A stretch of 64,000 bases of DNA from Letharia columbiana (GCF_014066305.1 NW_023501087.1:1-64000); one strand, 5' to 3'; numbered from the stretch's first letter, positions 1 through 10,643 are shown. Numbers and translations are program-made. Notes: a model not told the origin generated them from the sequence alone.

Positions 1-785
1 AAAGCAGATGGTGAATGTGGGCAGGTGATCCCGACGAAAGCTGCCCTTCTATATATTTCTAAGCCAAATTGTCGCCAAAACCCTTCAACCCCTTATACTA
101 AGATCAAAATGGACACATTTGAGAACTATTAGCCTTTGAACGGACGTGAAGTCCGCTCCGGCGCTTCAAGTATACGTCCATTCAAGGTAAGAAAGAGCGA
201 GACGGCCGATGTTTATGGGCCTGCTCCTCTCAATACCGGCAAACACTGCGCAAGCAAACAGTCAATCAGGAGTTGACGTGGCATAGATATGGATTAGCTC
301 CCCTTCTCGACGGTAAAAGCGGTTCTTTATGGGCCCACGTTATTCTCGGAATTGCCGTTTGCGAAGCCAGCGTAATTCGCTAACAATGCCGGGATAAAAC
401 TTCCTGTTCACGTCACAAAATACACATTCAATGCATTGAATTTCGCAAGACTCTTCTCGGATAAATGTAATGTAGATGCGGCCCGAGCAAGCGGTGAAAG
501 ATCCATCGATCTCGTTGGAGGTCGGGATAAGATCGACATGGCTGAATGATCGATTCAATCATGCAGGGACGGAGAAGCTACCTTATCTTATCTTCCGAAG
601 CAGCGTTATCTTAGCGCTTGATCTAAAGTCAATGACGAGCAGTTGCATGCAGGGAACCGCAAAAACATCCAACTCGCCTGAATGCTTGCATCGAATCTCA
701 ACAGTGCCGATCGAAGCATTCTCCCTTCCAACCATGAAGACCCAGACGATGATCCCTTGACCACACCCCCCTCACCGGCGCAACG
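1..785. other. 5' intergenic stretch, no gene seen
   Basis: Only short overlapping open frames on both strands, without family resemblance or splice continuity. The last 100 bases before 786 are pyrimidine-rich and probably belong to the promoter and leader of the TLC-domain gene. Confidence 0.5.
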
Positions 786-1711
786 ATGCGGGACCCCATC
801 CCGGCTCCCCGCTCCCTCATCCAGTTCACCAACCCCTTAGCGCGGACACTCTCCCTCCGCACCCTCCCCCTGCACGCCCACGAGATCCTGCCCGCCTTCA
901 CCATCTACGCCTTCCTGGACGGCTACCTCTTGCCCCTCGCCTCGCGCCGCCTCTGCCCCGGAACCTACCCCGGCCTCGACCCGCGCACCCGGGTCAACTG
1001 GAACGCCCGCGTCGTTTCGCTCCTCCAGTCAAGCTGCGTGAACGCGGCCGCGCTGGCCGTGATCCACTTCGACCGGGAGCGCTGGGCGATGGGACCCCGG
1101 GAGAGGGTCTGGGGCTACACGGGCGCGAGCGGTATGGTCCAGGGGTTCGCGGCCGGGTACTTCCTGTGGGATGTGGCAACCAGCGCGGCGGACCTGGACG
1201 TGCACGGGCCGGGGGCGCTGATGCATGCGGGGAGCGCGTTGGCGGTGTCGTTGTTGGGATTCGTGAGTGCTGAAACTGGTCGGAGGGTGGGAAGCGAGGA
1301 GGGGTGAGGCTGACTGGCGCCCAGCGGCCGTTTTGCAACTATTACGGCCTGAACTTCATCCTCTATGAGTTGTCCACGCCTTTTCTCAATGTTCACTGGT
1401 TCATGGATAAGCTCGGCATGACTGGATCCACGGCACAGCTCGTCAATGGGATCGCGCTCGTCACGACTTTCGGGGCTAGTCGCTTGGTCTGGGGCACCTA
1501 TCAGAGCGTTAGGATGTATCAGGACATCTGGACTGCCTTCGAGACGCCTGGAGGCTTGCCGGTACCGCCTTGGCTCGCGGTGGCGTATGTCGTCAGCAAT
1601 ACGACGCTGAGCGTCTTGAACTTCTATTGGTTCGGGAGAATGATTACGACCTTGAGAAAGCGATTCGAGAAGCCGAGCAAGGAAGATGATGAGATCGATA
1701 CTAAGAAATGA
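786..1711 (+). CDS. TLC-domain (TRAM/LAG1/CLN8) integral membrane protein
   Basis: Two exons, 786-1262 and 1325-1711, joined in phase 0 across a 62-nt intron (GTGAGT donor, CTGAC branch-like site, CCAG acceptor), give 287 aa. The protein is hydrophobic with several predicted membrane spans. The order of motifs matches fungal TLC-domain proteins: an N-terminal 'LPLHAHE' stretch, 'VWGYTGASGMVQGFAAGYFLWD' in the middle and, straight after the splice, 'RPFCNYYG...FILYELSTPFLNVHWF'. Splicing restores the conserved 'LGF-RPF' run, which supports the intron. TLC proteins sit in ER or related membranes and act in lipid sensing or ceramide-type lipid metabolism; the substrate here is unknown. The C-terminus is charged and basic, as expected for a cytosolic tail. 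Family assignment is firm, function is not. Confidence 0.88.
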
Positions 1712-2154
1712 TGGCATGAGCGTAGTTGCTTTATAGCATGTATAGACTCTGCTTAATTCGCACATAGACCGGTGGTGGAGAGAAGCAAGTCCATGCCGAA
1801 TTGATCCTCGCTATAATGACTGTTAAAGTCGGCTACTACGTTTTTACAGGCCAATTACCCCCCCCCCCCCAAAAAGTTACAGCCTGAGGTATTGGGTTCC
1901 TATATTCATCCTTACACCGATTTGCAGCTGCGTTTTTCAGAAAACGGTCATTCACGAATAAGAAGTAAGCATTACACCGTGGGAGAGTCTGCTCGTCCGT
2001 GTGAACTTATCGATGTTTCGAGGATCGATCCCGTTTCAACTCTCCATGATTATGTCTTCTCCTCAACCATGCGACCTGCCAAATTCATACACGAGATCCA
2101 AAACGGTGAAAACATGTTTTTGAATTACTTCTTGACCGTAAGAGCACCACCACC
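1712..2154. other. convergent intergenic region with poly-C run
   Basis: Shared 3' region between the TLC gene (plus) and the secreted-repeat gene (minus). It contains a C homopolymer of about 13 bases at 1857-1870. No other feature seen. Confidence 0.5.
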
Positions 2155-3780
2155 TCATCCCGCATCACTCACACCCACTCCCGGCCTATGCCCAGACACC
2201 AATCCATCCCCCACGATGCCCCTCCCATCCCTGAAAATCTCAAACAGCAACCACCTACTCCTCGCCTTCTTCCCCGTGCACAGAAACTCAAAAAGCCCCT
2301 TCAACACATCGTTCAAGTCTTGCCACGTAACAATCTGCTCGGATTTCGCGACGACCCGCACCCAGACGCTGGAGCCTGCATGACTGTACTGGAAACGGCC
2401 GTTGTTGATCGGAAGGTTCGCGTAAGTGCCGTGAGCGCTGAGAACTTCGTTACGGGCGCCGCTGAGGGTGCTGGCGACGTCCCAGAGGGGGAGGGGGTTT
2501 CCGAGGCTGTTGACGAGGAGAGTGATGGGGGTGCCAGGGACGGGGAGAACCACAGCCCAGGTGTGGGTCGGGTTCGGCAGGGAGGTCCTCGCGTGCGGCG
2601 GGCTGTTCAAAGTGGCGTTCGCGTAGCGAAGCTGAGGGAAAGTCCTTTTGACAGCAGAGGCCGCGATATGGGACGGGATTGCAGGAAGGATGGTTGTGGG
2701 ATCATACTGCAAGGACCCGTGGCCGTGTGGTCGCTCGAAGGGATAGATTTCGAATTCAAACTCACACGCCAACAGATGATGCGCACCGATCAAATCGCGG
2801 CTGATGTCATGGAGGATTTGGTCCAGGAGGAGCCAAGAGATGGCGTTGTCGGCATAGGCCTTGATACCGATTGAGACATCGCCGCCGCACGCACGATACT
2901 GGAACAAGCCGTCAGGGAGACCATCGTGTGGATGAAGTTGGACGTTAGTACGTATGCTCTGTCGTGCGAGTCTCAAGCACATGGATATTGTGGATTCGGG
3001 AATGGTTGGGCCGAAGAAATGGTACGAGAAGACAATGCTTCTCTCGTCCGGGATATGTGAGAGCATGGAACCATTCCAGTTGGTCAGCGCCGGCTTCGAG
3101 ATGCTCAACATCGGTAGCTGCTCGGAAGTCTCGTTGACAGCTCGTTTTACAACATCATTGCTTTGAAGACCTGTATACCACAGCGATCCGTGGCCTACCC
3201 TGCCCTTACTCTGAACGTCAATCTGAAACCGCATTTCGCACAGCGTCCCGAGTTGTGACATGAAGTACTGTATACCCAAGAGAAGCTGCTCCAACAAAGA
3301 CCAAGTTACTTGCTTTGCACCATACTGGTGAATATTAATCTCCAACTTATCGCGACGCTGCCGGAAAAAGCCGTGCGTGATAGACTCTGTCGGACGGAGA
3401 CCCACATTCGTCGCAATCTCATCGATGGCGAGTTTCACGGCCTCAACCATGGTTATAAAGCTGAGTGGGCGGCCAGGAAATGTGAACGTCAAATTGATCA
3501 GTGTGTCAGGAACATGGAAGTGGAGGCTGACTGTAGAATTCTCGGGAAGAGACAGTGAGTAGTTTGCATTTGACAATTCAAGAGCAATAGAGTTGCTGGG
3601 TAGTGAGGATAGCGTCGGTGAGGGGTTTGATGCCGGATCGGATGACAGCACAGAAATAACGATGTGTTGGTTCACAGTCCTGTTGGCGGCTGGTAACGAC
3701 ACCGCAAGCAAGACCGGTCTTGCGGTTGGAGCGCTGAGGCATTGTGGGAGGATCGAAACAAGCGCCCACACCCTACGCAT
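2155..3780 (-). CDS. Secreted protein with three tandem ~110-aa domains
   Basis: Single exon, 541 aa, starting at the ATG at 3780, where a classical signal peptide begins (MRRVWALVSILPQCLSA, cleavage near residue 17). The body holds three copies of one domain, at roughly residues 100-215, 250-365 and 405-520. Each copy has a hydrophobic strand, an 'I/V...A...I' helix, a Gly-Phe-Phe/Phe-Gln-Tyr turn, a second amphipathic block with 'W-x-L-L-x-Q/D' and a closing 'R/P-x-G-H-G-S-L-x-Y'-like motif. The third copy is the most diverged and ends '...GRGIVGDG'. There are many N-glycosylation sequons. I do not recognise a named family; it looks like a fungal extracellular protein that grew by internal duplication. 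It is convergent with the TLC gene. Confidence 0.75.
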   Translation of the reverse strand: MRRVWALVSILPQCLSAPTARPVLLAVSLPAANRTVNQHIVISVLSSDPASNPSPTLSSLPSNSIALELSNANYSLSLPENSTVSLHFHVPDTLINLTFTFPGRPLSFITMVEAVKLAIDEIATNVGLRPTESITHGFFRQRRDKLEINIHQYGAKQVTWSLLEQLLLGIQYFMSQLGTLCEMRFQIDVQSKGRVGHGSLWYTGLQSNDVVKRAVNETSEQLPMLSISKPALTNWNGSMLSHIPDERSIVFSYHFFGPTIPESTISMCLRLARQSIRTNVQLHPHDGLPDGLFQYRACGGDVSIGIKAYADNAISWLLLDQILHDISRDLIGAHHLLACEFEFEIYPFERPHGHGSLQYDPTTILPAIPSHIAASAVKRTFPQLRYANATLNSPPHARTSLPNPTHTWAVVLPVPGTPITLLVNSLGNPLPLWDVASTLSGARNEVLSAHGTYANLPINNGRFQYSHAGSSVWVRVVAKSEQIVTWQDLNDVLKGLFEFLCTGKKARSRWLLFEIFRDGRGIVGDGLVSGHRPGVGVSDAG

Positions 3781-4330
3781 CGTGGCTTTAGAGCCCGGGG
3801 GCAACTTTCAAGGTTTCACGCTTTGATGAATTGTGAGATAGACAGAATCCTGTTTTGCCCGACCATCTTCCAAGAAAAAGGTTCAATGGCACGAGACTGC
3901 GAGACGGGAAGCCATAGTGCTCCATCGCGTAGTACGTTATCTTTGGGTGGCGACTTGCGATGGTCGGAAGCCGGGCCATATCCGCTATCAGGGAAGCTCA
4001 CAGAGTCTAGCTGGCTGCCATATCTGTTTGTGCGGGGGTTTGATTCACAAATGATAAGCATCTCGCACATCTTCTTGAGGAGCAAGTGAAATCTGGTCGA
4101 CTTTAGATGAGCTTGAAGTGTCAGGGGGCATGTCAAGACCTCACACTAGATCCTAACATTTTACACTTTCAACCGCCTATAAAGATGCATTCACCATCTC
4201 GTCTGGTGTCAAATGCTGGTAAATTCCGCACTCGCAGCGAACTCGGTTATACTTCCACTTGTCCATGTTTGGGCAACGGACACGCTGGCAGATCTTTGTG
4301 TAAACCTTCTTCTTTTCTAGAGTGTTTTTA
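3781..4330. other. intergenic, no gene seen
   Basis: Upstream region of the secreted-repeat gene and downstream region of the BTB-like gene. Open frames on both strands are short and mutually overlapping; none looks coding. Confidence 0.45.
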
Positions 4331-5191
4331 TCAGCCATGCTGGCTACTTGAATCGTGTACTTCGGAATCTGAGCCGTGATTGTCTCCCTCCAGCAGGTCT
4401 TTTATATCCTCCATGTGCTTCGCCCCAAAGGCTACGACGACATCGCGAAGGCCGCGATCACTATCTGGAGTAGTCGCGTATGTGGTACTTGCGACCCCGA
4501 GTACAGCTGTGAACTCGTCGCCTTTTCCTTCTTTGCCCTTCATGGCTGGTTCGAACCTCTTCAAAGCCTCTTTCTCAAGGTTCTTGATGTCGTACTGGTA
4601 GCCCAATGCATACATTTGGACATGAGTGTGGAGCTCAGAGATAAAGGAGGTTTCTGTGCCTGCTGCAAAGTTTGACTGGCTTGCAGAGTAGTTGTAGGTG
4701 TAGAGGTGTTGTATGATTCGCCAAACTAGGAACGGGTCATTATCCTTGAGCTCGATACGCTTGGTAATCCCTTCCCGTCCAAAGCCTTAGTTGCGCTGTC
4801 ATTTGGGAGCTTAAACTGTTGAAATAAGCCACCTGTAAGAACAACCATCTAACTTGCATCGGATACAAATACTGGCCCAGGGGGGTCCGGAGATAGAATA
4901 ATTGATGCAACCTACACATCACATACCTGATTTTTGACATAAACGCAACCATGCCTGGAAAGGCCCATTGCACATGGTACCCAAGACTTTTGACCCAAGC
5001 TGAAGAGCGAAGCTGTGCACCTTTCTGGTCATATCCCCGTAGACTGTAGTCACGTCCGCGCCTTCGGTGGTCTTATAGAGGCTGTGAGAACATGAGAGAC
5101 GGATTTAGATTAGAGACTCACAGTAGGATTGGTCTCCCCATCGGAGCTCAATTAGGCGACTACTCAAAACGATTGTGTTCGATCCTGCCAT
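4331..5191 (-). CDS. BTB/POZ-domain protein, 5' end possibly broken
   Basis: The minus strand reads as a fungal BTB protein. An exon near 5081-4927 encodes 'LYKTTEGADVTTVYGDMTRKVHSFALQLGS'-type BTB strands. A 141-nt intron (4926-4786) joins it to an exon that continues through 'GITKRIELKDNDPFLV', 'HLYTYNYS' and 'MYALGYQYDIKNLEKEAL' and stops at 4331. This is the usual BTB order (SD-[VL]-T..., VH, L-x-DDP, YLYT, YALADKY). An upstream ATG at 5191 opens 'MAGSNTIVLSSRLIELRWGDQSY' and is followed by a good GTGAGT...CACAG intron, but the phases do not match: exon 1 leaves one overhanging base where two are needed. Either a small exon or alternative start is missed, or a one-base change has broken the gene. 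BTB proteins of this type are mostly Cul3 adaptors or of unknown role. Confidence 0.55.
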
Positions 5192-6026
5192 TGTTTGCTT
5201 TACAGACGCGTCGATCAAGAGTCTAGCGGGAACAACTATTTGGAGGGACTCGGTCCAGGACCGACCGGAGCGTCAGGAGAGTGTCGATGCAAATGAAGAA
5301 CATGGTTGAGTTTTCACTGTGAATCTAGGCGTGGATTTGAAGTTAAGGCGAACGTGAATATGAAAGTGAATAATTAATGAGGCGAGCAAGCTTAGGCAGA
5401 ATAAGTGTTTGCAGGTCATGTGATATATAAGCATCAACGCGTTTGACAAAAGGTGAAGAAGGGCCAAATGATCGGACTTACAGCGTAGCCTTTCAGTCAG
5501 ATAACCCTGGGCTTGAAAATCTTTGGGGAAGTTTGATGAACCTTGACCAAGCCCAGAGCTCGTTTTCAAGAGATCCGTTGAGGCTCAGTTGAATAGCCGC
5601 GTGTATGATGGGCTCTGAGTTAAATGATGCAGTGCCTTTGCCGTTGAGCCGTTGTCGCTATATTGCCTCGATGGCAGAATCGTTCCTAATTTAAACTCTG
5701 CCTCGGCTTCCATTCGATTCCACCGTAAGCTCATTACCTTCTTCTTGAAATCATATTTATACCGGAATTCGCGAGCAGAAAAAGCGGAACGGCTAATGCA
5801 GGTTTCAATTGTAGTTTCAAGAATGTGGCCCTGAATGGAACCGGTGTCAGTCTATAGAGCCTGTCTCACCGTTCGTCTGTGACAGGTTGCACCTTCCCCT
5901 CACGCCACCTTCTCAGTCAACGCATTCTGGAATCAAATGAGGCAGGCCAAAGCAACCGAAGGAGACTCAGGAAGGAGGGCAGGTCTTGTCAGTTATGGCG
6001 TAGAGGAGCTTGGAAGGGTTGGTGGT
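5192..6026. other. intergenic, no gene seen
   Basis: Moderate GC with only short frames. Nothing with family resemblance on either strand. Confidence 0.45.
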
Positions 6027-6733
6027 CTATGTTCTTGACGTAACATACGAGCCCGTCAAGCGTGGCAAAGAGGCCGCCATTTTGGTGGACGCAGAGCTCA
6101 GGGTGAGGGTAGCAGAGGGCAAAGTAGATTGGGCAGTGAATTGAAGCATACTAATAATCATTTGCGCGTATACGAAAGTATAGGTCGGCCAAGTACGTGA
6201 AGAGGAACGCTGAACGATGTCCTTATGCCCAGCGATAGCGAGTGATAGAAAAAGCGCCACGCGGTCGGTGGAAAGACCCATGATCTGAAAGTGGAGAGCC
6301 ATCGTAATAGACAAGCAGCTAGTCGTGGTATTGTCCTCCATTTCTGCCCAGGTCGGCATCTGCCCAGTGCAAATGTTACTGTACCTTCTAAACCTCGTCT
6401 CAAGTGTCCAGCCTAATCTGGATTGACACTCAGTGGGGCGGAATCCCTGAAAACTCAGTGAAAAGCCCGGCGGCAGCGCTTATCGCGCTTAAAGCTAGAA
6501 TCTCAAGCATTGGCGGAAGTCCAAAATCCTTTCTTATCGGTCATCAACGCAGTCAAGCTTGGAAGAAATCCAGCGTACCCACTAGCGGCGGACAAGATGT
6601 ACACATTGTCTGGTCGCACGATGCCCGATCCTAACATACGAGTACGGCCGTATTTCTTCTCTACTAGCATGACATCAGTGATGAGGTTCTCTATATCAAT
6701 TCGCCATGCCATCGTCTTAAATCCATGTTGCAC
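6027..6733 (-). pseudogene. possible degraded membrane-protein gene
   Basis: Read on the minus strand, 6733-6503 encodes 76 aa, including 'GRTRMLGSGIVRPDNVYILSAASGYAGFLPSL'-like sequence. After a one-base shift, a hydrophobic stretch 'LEILALSAISAAAGLFTEFSGIPPH' follows, then another hydrophobic segment (6359-6027) with 'FQIMGLSTDRVALFLSLAIAG'. The pieces lie in order on one strand but in different frames with stops between them, and I see no convincing introns. This could be a decayed transmembrane gene or chance. I do not recognise a family. Confidence 0.22.
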
Positions 6734-6889
6734 GAAATACTCTCACTTGGAATGAATCGTCTTATCTCTTTTAACACGAATCCCCTGTCGCATAGCTAAT
6801 CGCTTGTGCTGAGATATCCCCAAAAGAATGGCGAAATCAAACGCCGATTTGGTTTAGATCAATGCCTTCCATTTGCCATAATCTGTTAC

Positions 6890-6896
6890 TATATAA
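6890..6896 (+). promoter_or_regulatory. TATA box with CT-rich leader
   Basis: TATATAA is followed by a pyrimidine-rich stretch (CCTCTTCCTTCTACTCTTCT) and then ATGs at 6964 and 7038. This is the layout of a strong core promoter in filamentous ascomycetes. A 22-codon upstream frame (6964-7032) precedes the candidate gene start. Confidence 0.5.
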
Positions 6897-7037
6897 ACCT
6901 TATGATGCAAGCCTCGTTTGTTTTGCCTCTTCCTTCTACTCTTCTCAATACACTTGACGCTTATGCATGCAGCTACCGTTAGAAACCCAACTCCCATCAA
7001 CCTCGATAATTCTGCAAAAACGCACTCCTAAATCGCA

Positions 7038-7436
7038 ATGCTCTTCAAGGCGACCAATCCAGAACTCAGCGCAGTGCGGACCTTCAATGACCCTAGACGC
7101 CACGCAGTGTCGTATCTGCTGGTCCATGTCCATGCCATGGTCTCCCTGGCGTTAGGAAGCTTCAATGGTAGTATGCCAGGATTGAGCTTCATGGCCAAAA
7201 GCAACCCCAACGTTGGGATCACAATTTCAGGCGATGAGCTTGGGGAGACTATACCTGCTGCCAGCGACGCCATCACCGACCTCACGCACGAAATTGGCAC
7301 GCACCCAACGGAGATCGACATAGCGATCGCCGGGAACTTAGTTTTTACATCCGGTTCGGCGGAGCACAAGTCGAATACCGCGCGGTACATATTTTCAGCG
7401 TTCAGTCTCTCGCTGATGGTGGGTTTTTCGGAGTGA
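7038..7436 (+). CDS. Small hypothetical protein behind a TATA promoter
   Basis: A 132-aa frame starts with G at -3 (GCAATG), 142 bases downstream of a TATA box. It has no signal peptide and no cysteine. The sequence alternates hydrophobic and polar residues ('LVHVHAMVSLALGSFNG', 'EIDIAIAGNLVFTSG', 'RYIFSAFSLSLMVGF') and could form a beta-rich single domain. I recognise no family. A long minus-strand frame overlaps it completely, so coding potential is uncertain; the promoter layout is the main reason for preferring the plus strand. Confidence 0.4.
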   Translation: MLFKATNPELSAVRTFNDPRRHAVSYLLVHVHAMVSLALGSFNGSMPGLSFMAKSNPNVGITISGDELGETIPAASDAITDLTHEIGTHPTEIDIAIAGNLVFTSGSAEHKSNTARYIFSAFSLSLMVGFSE

Positions 7437-8113
7437 GGACGTAAGTGTGGCTTCATCGAGGTTGACATGCACTTTGCGGAACAGGTAAGTATACTGAGAA
7501 GGACTCTGGGCATTAGTTCTCTCCTTGTGAGCGGCGCGACGAGTTGAGACAAGGCGAGGAGATGTCTGACTGAGGAGAAGATGAGTATGTAACGCGACGA
7601 CGACGGCTGTGCATCTCCTTTTTGCGGCAGTTTGCATGATTGCAATCCTAAAATCGCGCACTAGGTTGGGAGATCACTCGCTGGCGTATGTTGATGCCAT
7701 TGCCAGCAAAGGATACTCATTCACGCCGGATTTCTCCGTCTTTTCAGGGAAGGGCTTCGCATGACGCATCAGAATCCCCCCGTTCCCCCAAAAAACAGCA
7801 CGGCGCGCCTTCCTTCATAGACCAAAAGCTATACACTTCGGCAGCTTTCTCCCATATGGCTGTACGATCGCGATATTTCATCGCACTTTGTTCGCGCTCG
7901 AAAGAGCTATGCGACAGTTTAGCGAGCGCATTCGGAAACGGAAACGGAAACGGAAGTATCCTCTCGTTAAAAAAAGCGCAAGTGCGGTTGTTGCGCATCC
8001 AATTTTCCCGAACACCGATGGAACAAACCTCTACTCGAAGCATTCCACCTTTCTTTACTTCTTTCTTCCTTCAATCCCCATCTCTGCTTCTCCAAAGGAA
8101 GAAATCAACAACC
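7437..8113. other. intergenic, promoter of the small secreted protein
   Basis: Contains a short GGAAAC tandem at 7930-7950 and a pyrimidine-rich leader from about 8045 to the ATG at 8114. No separate gene supported. Confidence 0.45.
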
Positions 8114-8701
8114 ATGCATCTCCCCCTCCCCTCCCTCACCCTCTCCCTCACCCTCCTCATCCTGACCCCACCCTCCCTCCCCCTCACCCTCCCACCCCCT
8201 CCCACCCTCACCAACACGACCCTAACCGGAGCCCCCATAATCGGCCAGCCCGTCTGCCGGCGCCAGCCGGGCGGCTTCACCCTCGTCGTCTGCGCGCGCC
8301 TGCTCACGGGCCTCCGGACCCTGCCCGACTACAGGAAGCGAGAGATCTGGTCCGAATACGCGACGGGCGCGCACCGGCTGCCCGTGGTGTTCGTCCAGAC
8401 GGACGCCGCGACGGGGCGGACGTGCCACCTGAGCATGGACCTGTACGGGCCGGGCGTGCCGGCCACGGCGTCGGAGACGTTCTCGCTCGAGGGGGCGCAG
8501 GGGGATCTGAACGGGATCTACTTTGGTTGCTTGAAGAAGTACGGCACGGCCGGGTTCGCGAGGATCGGGCTGCACGGGAACGTTGCGGCGTTGTTGGGGC
8601 CGCCGTTGGGGGAGGGATCGGAGGAGGGAGGGTTGGCGGCGTTAAGGAATGGGACGAGGGGTGCGAGGGTGATGGATATGACGGAGGTTGGTGAGAGCTA
8701 G
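8114..8701 (+). CDS. Small secreted protein with four cysteines
   Basis: 195 aa from the ATG at 8114 (context ACCATG). Residues 1-23 form a Leu/Pro-rich signal peptide. The mature part has four cysteines, in 'QPVCRR', 'LVVCARLL', 'RTCHLSMD' and 'YFGCLKK', probably two disulfides, and one obvious domain of about 120 aa with 'REIWSEYATGAHRLPVVF'. The tail is Gly/Ala-rich and probably disordered. The open frame extends further upstream, but without a signal peptide and through the leader, so the ATG at 8114 is preferred. The base composition is strongly GC-biased compared with its flanks. No family recognised; it looks like an extracellular or effector-like protein. Confidence 0.7.
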   Translation: MHLPLPSLTLSLTLLILTPPSLPLTLPPPPTLTNTTLTGAPIIGQPVCRRQPGGFTLVVCARLLTGLRTLPDYRKREIWSEYATGAHRLPVVFVQTDAATGRTCHLSMDLYGPGVPATASETFSLEGAQGDLNGIYFGCLKKYGTAGFARIGLHGNVAALLGPPLGEGSEEGGLAALRNGTRGARVMDMTEVGES

Positions 8702-8901
8702 CGTTTAGAAGGGTGTTCGTCGAAGTGTTTCTGTGAGATTTGAAAGTAGGTGGCACAATTGTTCTATGTTCCTATTGTCATACATCAGGCGTACACTGTG
8801 TTGTACAAAGCACATCTCGCAATACCATGACATTAGAGTTAACCAAAAGGCAAGGGAATAATACGCCCACCAACACCATGTCGATTCATACAATTTGCCC
8901 G

Positions 8902-9904
8902 TCATTTCTGCTGCTTGAGTCCAAAGTATATTGCCACAGCCAACCCAACGATAGCAAATATTGGACTGATGACCGTAGCAATCTTTGCCCACTTACTCAG
9001 CCCGCTCTTGTTGACAGGAGCCCCTGGTTGGGGCGAGGCGGTCGAGCCCTGACACGAAAGGGGCCTATATTGTTGCTTCGGGTACTTGTGCGCCTGGTGG
9101 ATTTTCCAGGCCATGAATAGAAACCACAGGAACACTAGACCACCGACCAGAGCAACAACCGCCCCAACGATCACTACTGTTCTCGTTGTTGTACTTGAGA
9201 AGGTTGATGATGTGGCTGTTTGCGATGGAAGTGGTGCCACTGGGGTTGTGGAGGTATCTGAAACGGGGCGGGTAGTGACGCCCGCCAGAAGATCGGTGGT
9301 TGAATGAGGCAGCGATGTGGTTGTAGCGGTAGCAGAAGCTGGAGTTTGAGCCGCAGCAGGCGTCGACGGGCTCGCAAACCCGGCCTCCGCTGAGAAGAAG
9401 GCGGTGTAGGTGAAAGGTAGGAGGCCACAGCCAAGAAAGACAGTTTCACCAGCGTTAAAAAGATATTGCCCAACGTCAGGTGTCGCAGATGGACTTTTCC
9501 ATTAGTCCATACGTTCAGCTTTAAAACCAGCATTTTGTAGGGCTTACCAACACGCTGCTCCAGGGCCACATCCTTCCTCAGAAGGCCAATACCCGTATCC
9601 GTATATTGTCGTGACGGGGTCATTATCAATACCAGAACAGTACCCTACAGCAGGTGACGAGTCTGTTGCCACCATGCATGGTGTGCCGACGGGACAGGAG
9701 ATAGTGCTGACTTTGTACCTCTCAGCCTTGCGATTGGACGAAGAGGGCGCCCAGGAGCATACTTAGACCACCGAGCGAGTAGTAGCCGCAAATGTTCTCG
9801 GCAGCCTTGCGTTTAGCAACTTGCGGCGCAGGTGTAATGAAAGGGGGTAGGACAAGAGTGGACGCGCACGACGAAAACAGCGCAATGGGCAATAGAAAAC
9901 GCAT
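8902..9904 (-). CDS. Cysteine-rich surface protein with Ser/Thr stalk and membrane anchor
   Basis: Three exons on the minus strand, 9904-9763, 9710-9548 and 9493-8902, with introns of 52 and 54 nt. All junctions are GT...AG and in phase, giving 298 aa. Layout: signal peptide (MRFLLPIALFSSCASTLVLP); a 'TPAPQVAKRKAAENICGYYS' start typical of fungal cysteine-rich ectodomains; a Cys-rich block ('ISCPVGTPCMVATD', 'GYCSGIDND', 'EEGCGPGAACC', 'FLGCG'); a Ser/Thr/Pro/Ala stalk; a transmembrane helix ('TVVIVGAVVALVGGLVFLWFLFMAW'); a Lys/Tyr-rich stretch; and a second hydrophobic helix near the C-terminus. This architecture is common among fungal plasma-membrane glycoproteins and wall sensors. The role is unknown. 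The splice model is well supported because all cysteine motifs come into one frame. Confidence 0.8.
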
Positions 9905-10640
9905 GTTTTTCTTCAATTCCCAGCTGTATAGCAACGAGGAAGCGCGAGCTAGAACAAAATTGAAAAAGGAAGATTTAGGGAAGATTTGGGGGGAGAGCGC
10001 GGGTTTTAAGAAGAGGCTGGGACTAGAAGGAGATGCTGTTGATAACCCGTGACTTGTTCTGTGCATTGGGACGAGGCTGAAGATATCTACAGCGGATGAG
10101 GAAATGTAAGCGTTCCGTTTTTGGAAATGTAAGCCAGCAGGATGCATGAAGGCGTTCACTTGGCATTGATGTACCCCTGATCAATCAATCCTTGGGGCCA
10201 ATGGCAGGATTCACGCAAGATGGGTAGCGACAGACAATGGCGGCACGGGTGTCTCGTCGAGGAATGGCATGCGTTTTTGGACAGACCTCGTCTATTGTAG
10301 AAGTTTTAAGAAAGCAGCTTACCATTTACGCAGGTCACTGTGGCTTTGCCAATCGGCCTAGGTCAGCATACTCTCAGGAGTCAACAAGTATCGGAGGACC
10401 ATCCGCTGCCCTCATACAGCAGTGTGCGGGTATATTCTAGCATTAGGCGAACCCGAGGTGGCAGCTGGATCGCTTTCATATTGATTGCCTTAGGGACCTG
10501 CGTCTGAGCAGTGGCTGACTTCAACTAACGCTTGGCTGCTGTGTCTTCAAGCCCAGCTCTTAGAGACTACTTCGTTCCATGGAGCCTGGAGGATAGCTTA
10601 GTATTACTGTACGTTATTGGTGGTGTAGGAGTAATATTCG
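9905..10640. other. intergenic, left border of the RIP island
   Basis: Promoter of the cysteine-rich surface gene, then ordinary-GC sequence without a supported gene. It ends where AT-saturated sequence begins. Confidence 0.5.
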
Positions 10641-10643
10641 ATC

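Noticed and set aside
994..1765. Long minus-strand frames opposite the TLC gene
   Set aside because: GC-rich antisense shadows of a well-supported two-exon gene. They lack conserved motifs.
7028..7645. 205-codon minus-strand frame
   Set aside because: It fully overlaps the plus-strand ORF that has a TATA box and leader. The minus-strand frame has no promoter layout and no recognisable motif.
8222..8756. Antisense Arg/Pro/Ser-rich frames opposite the small secreted protein
   Set aside because: Composition reflects codon bias of the sense strand. No signal peptide or domain.
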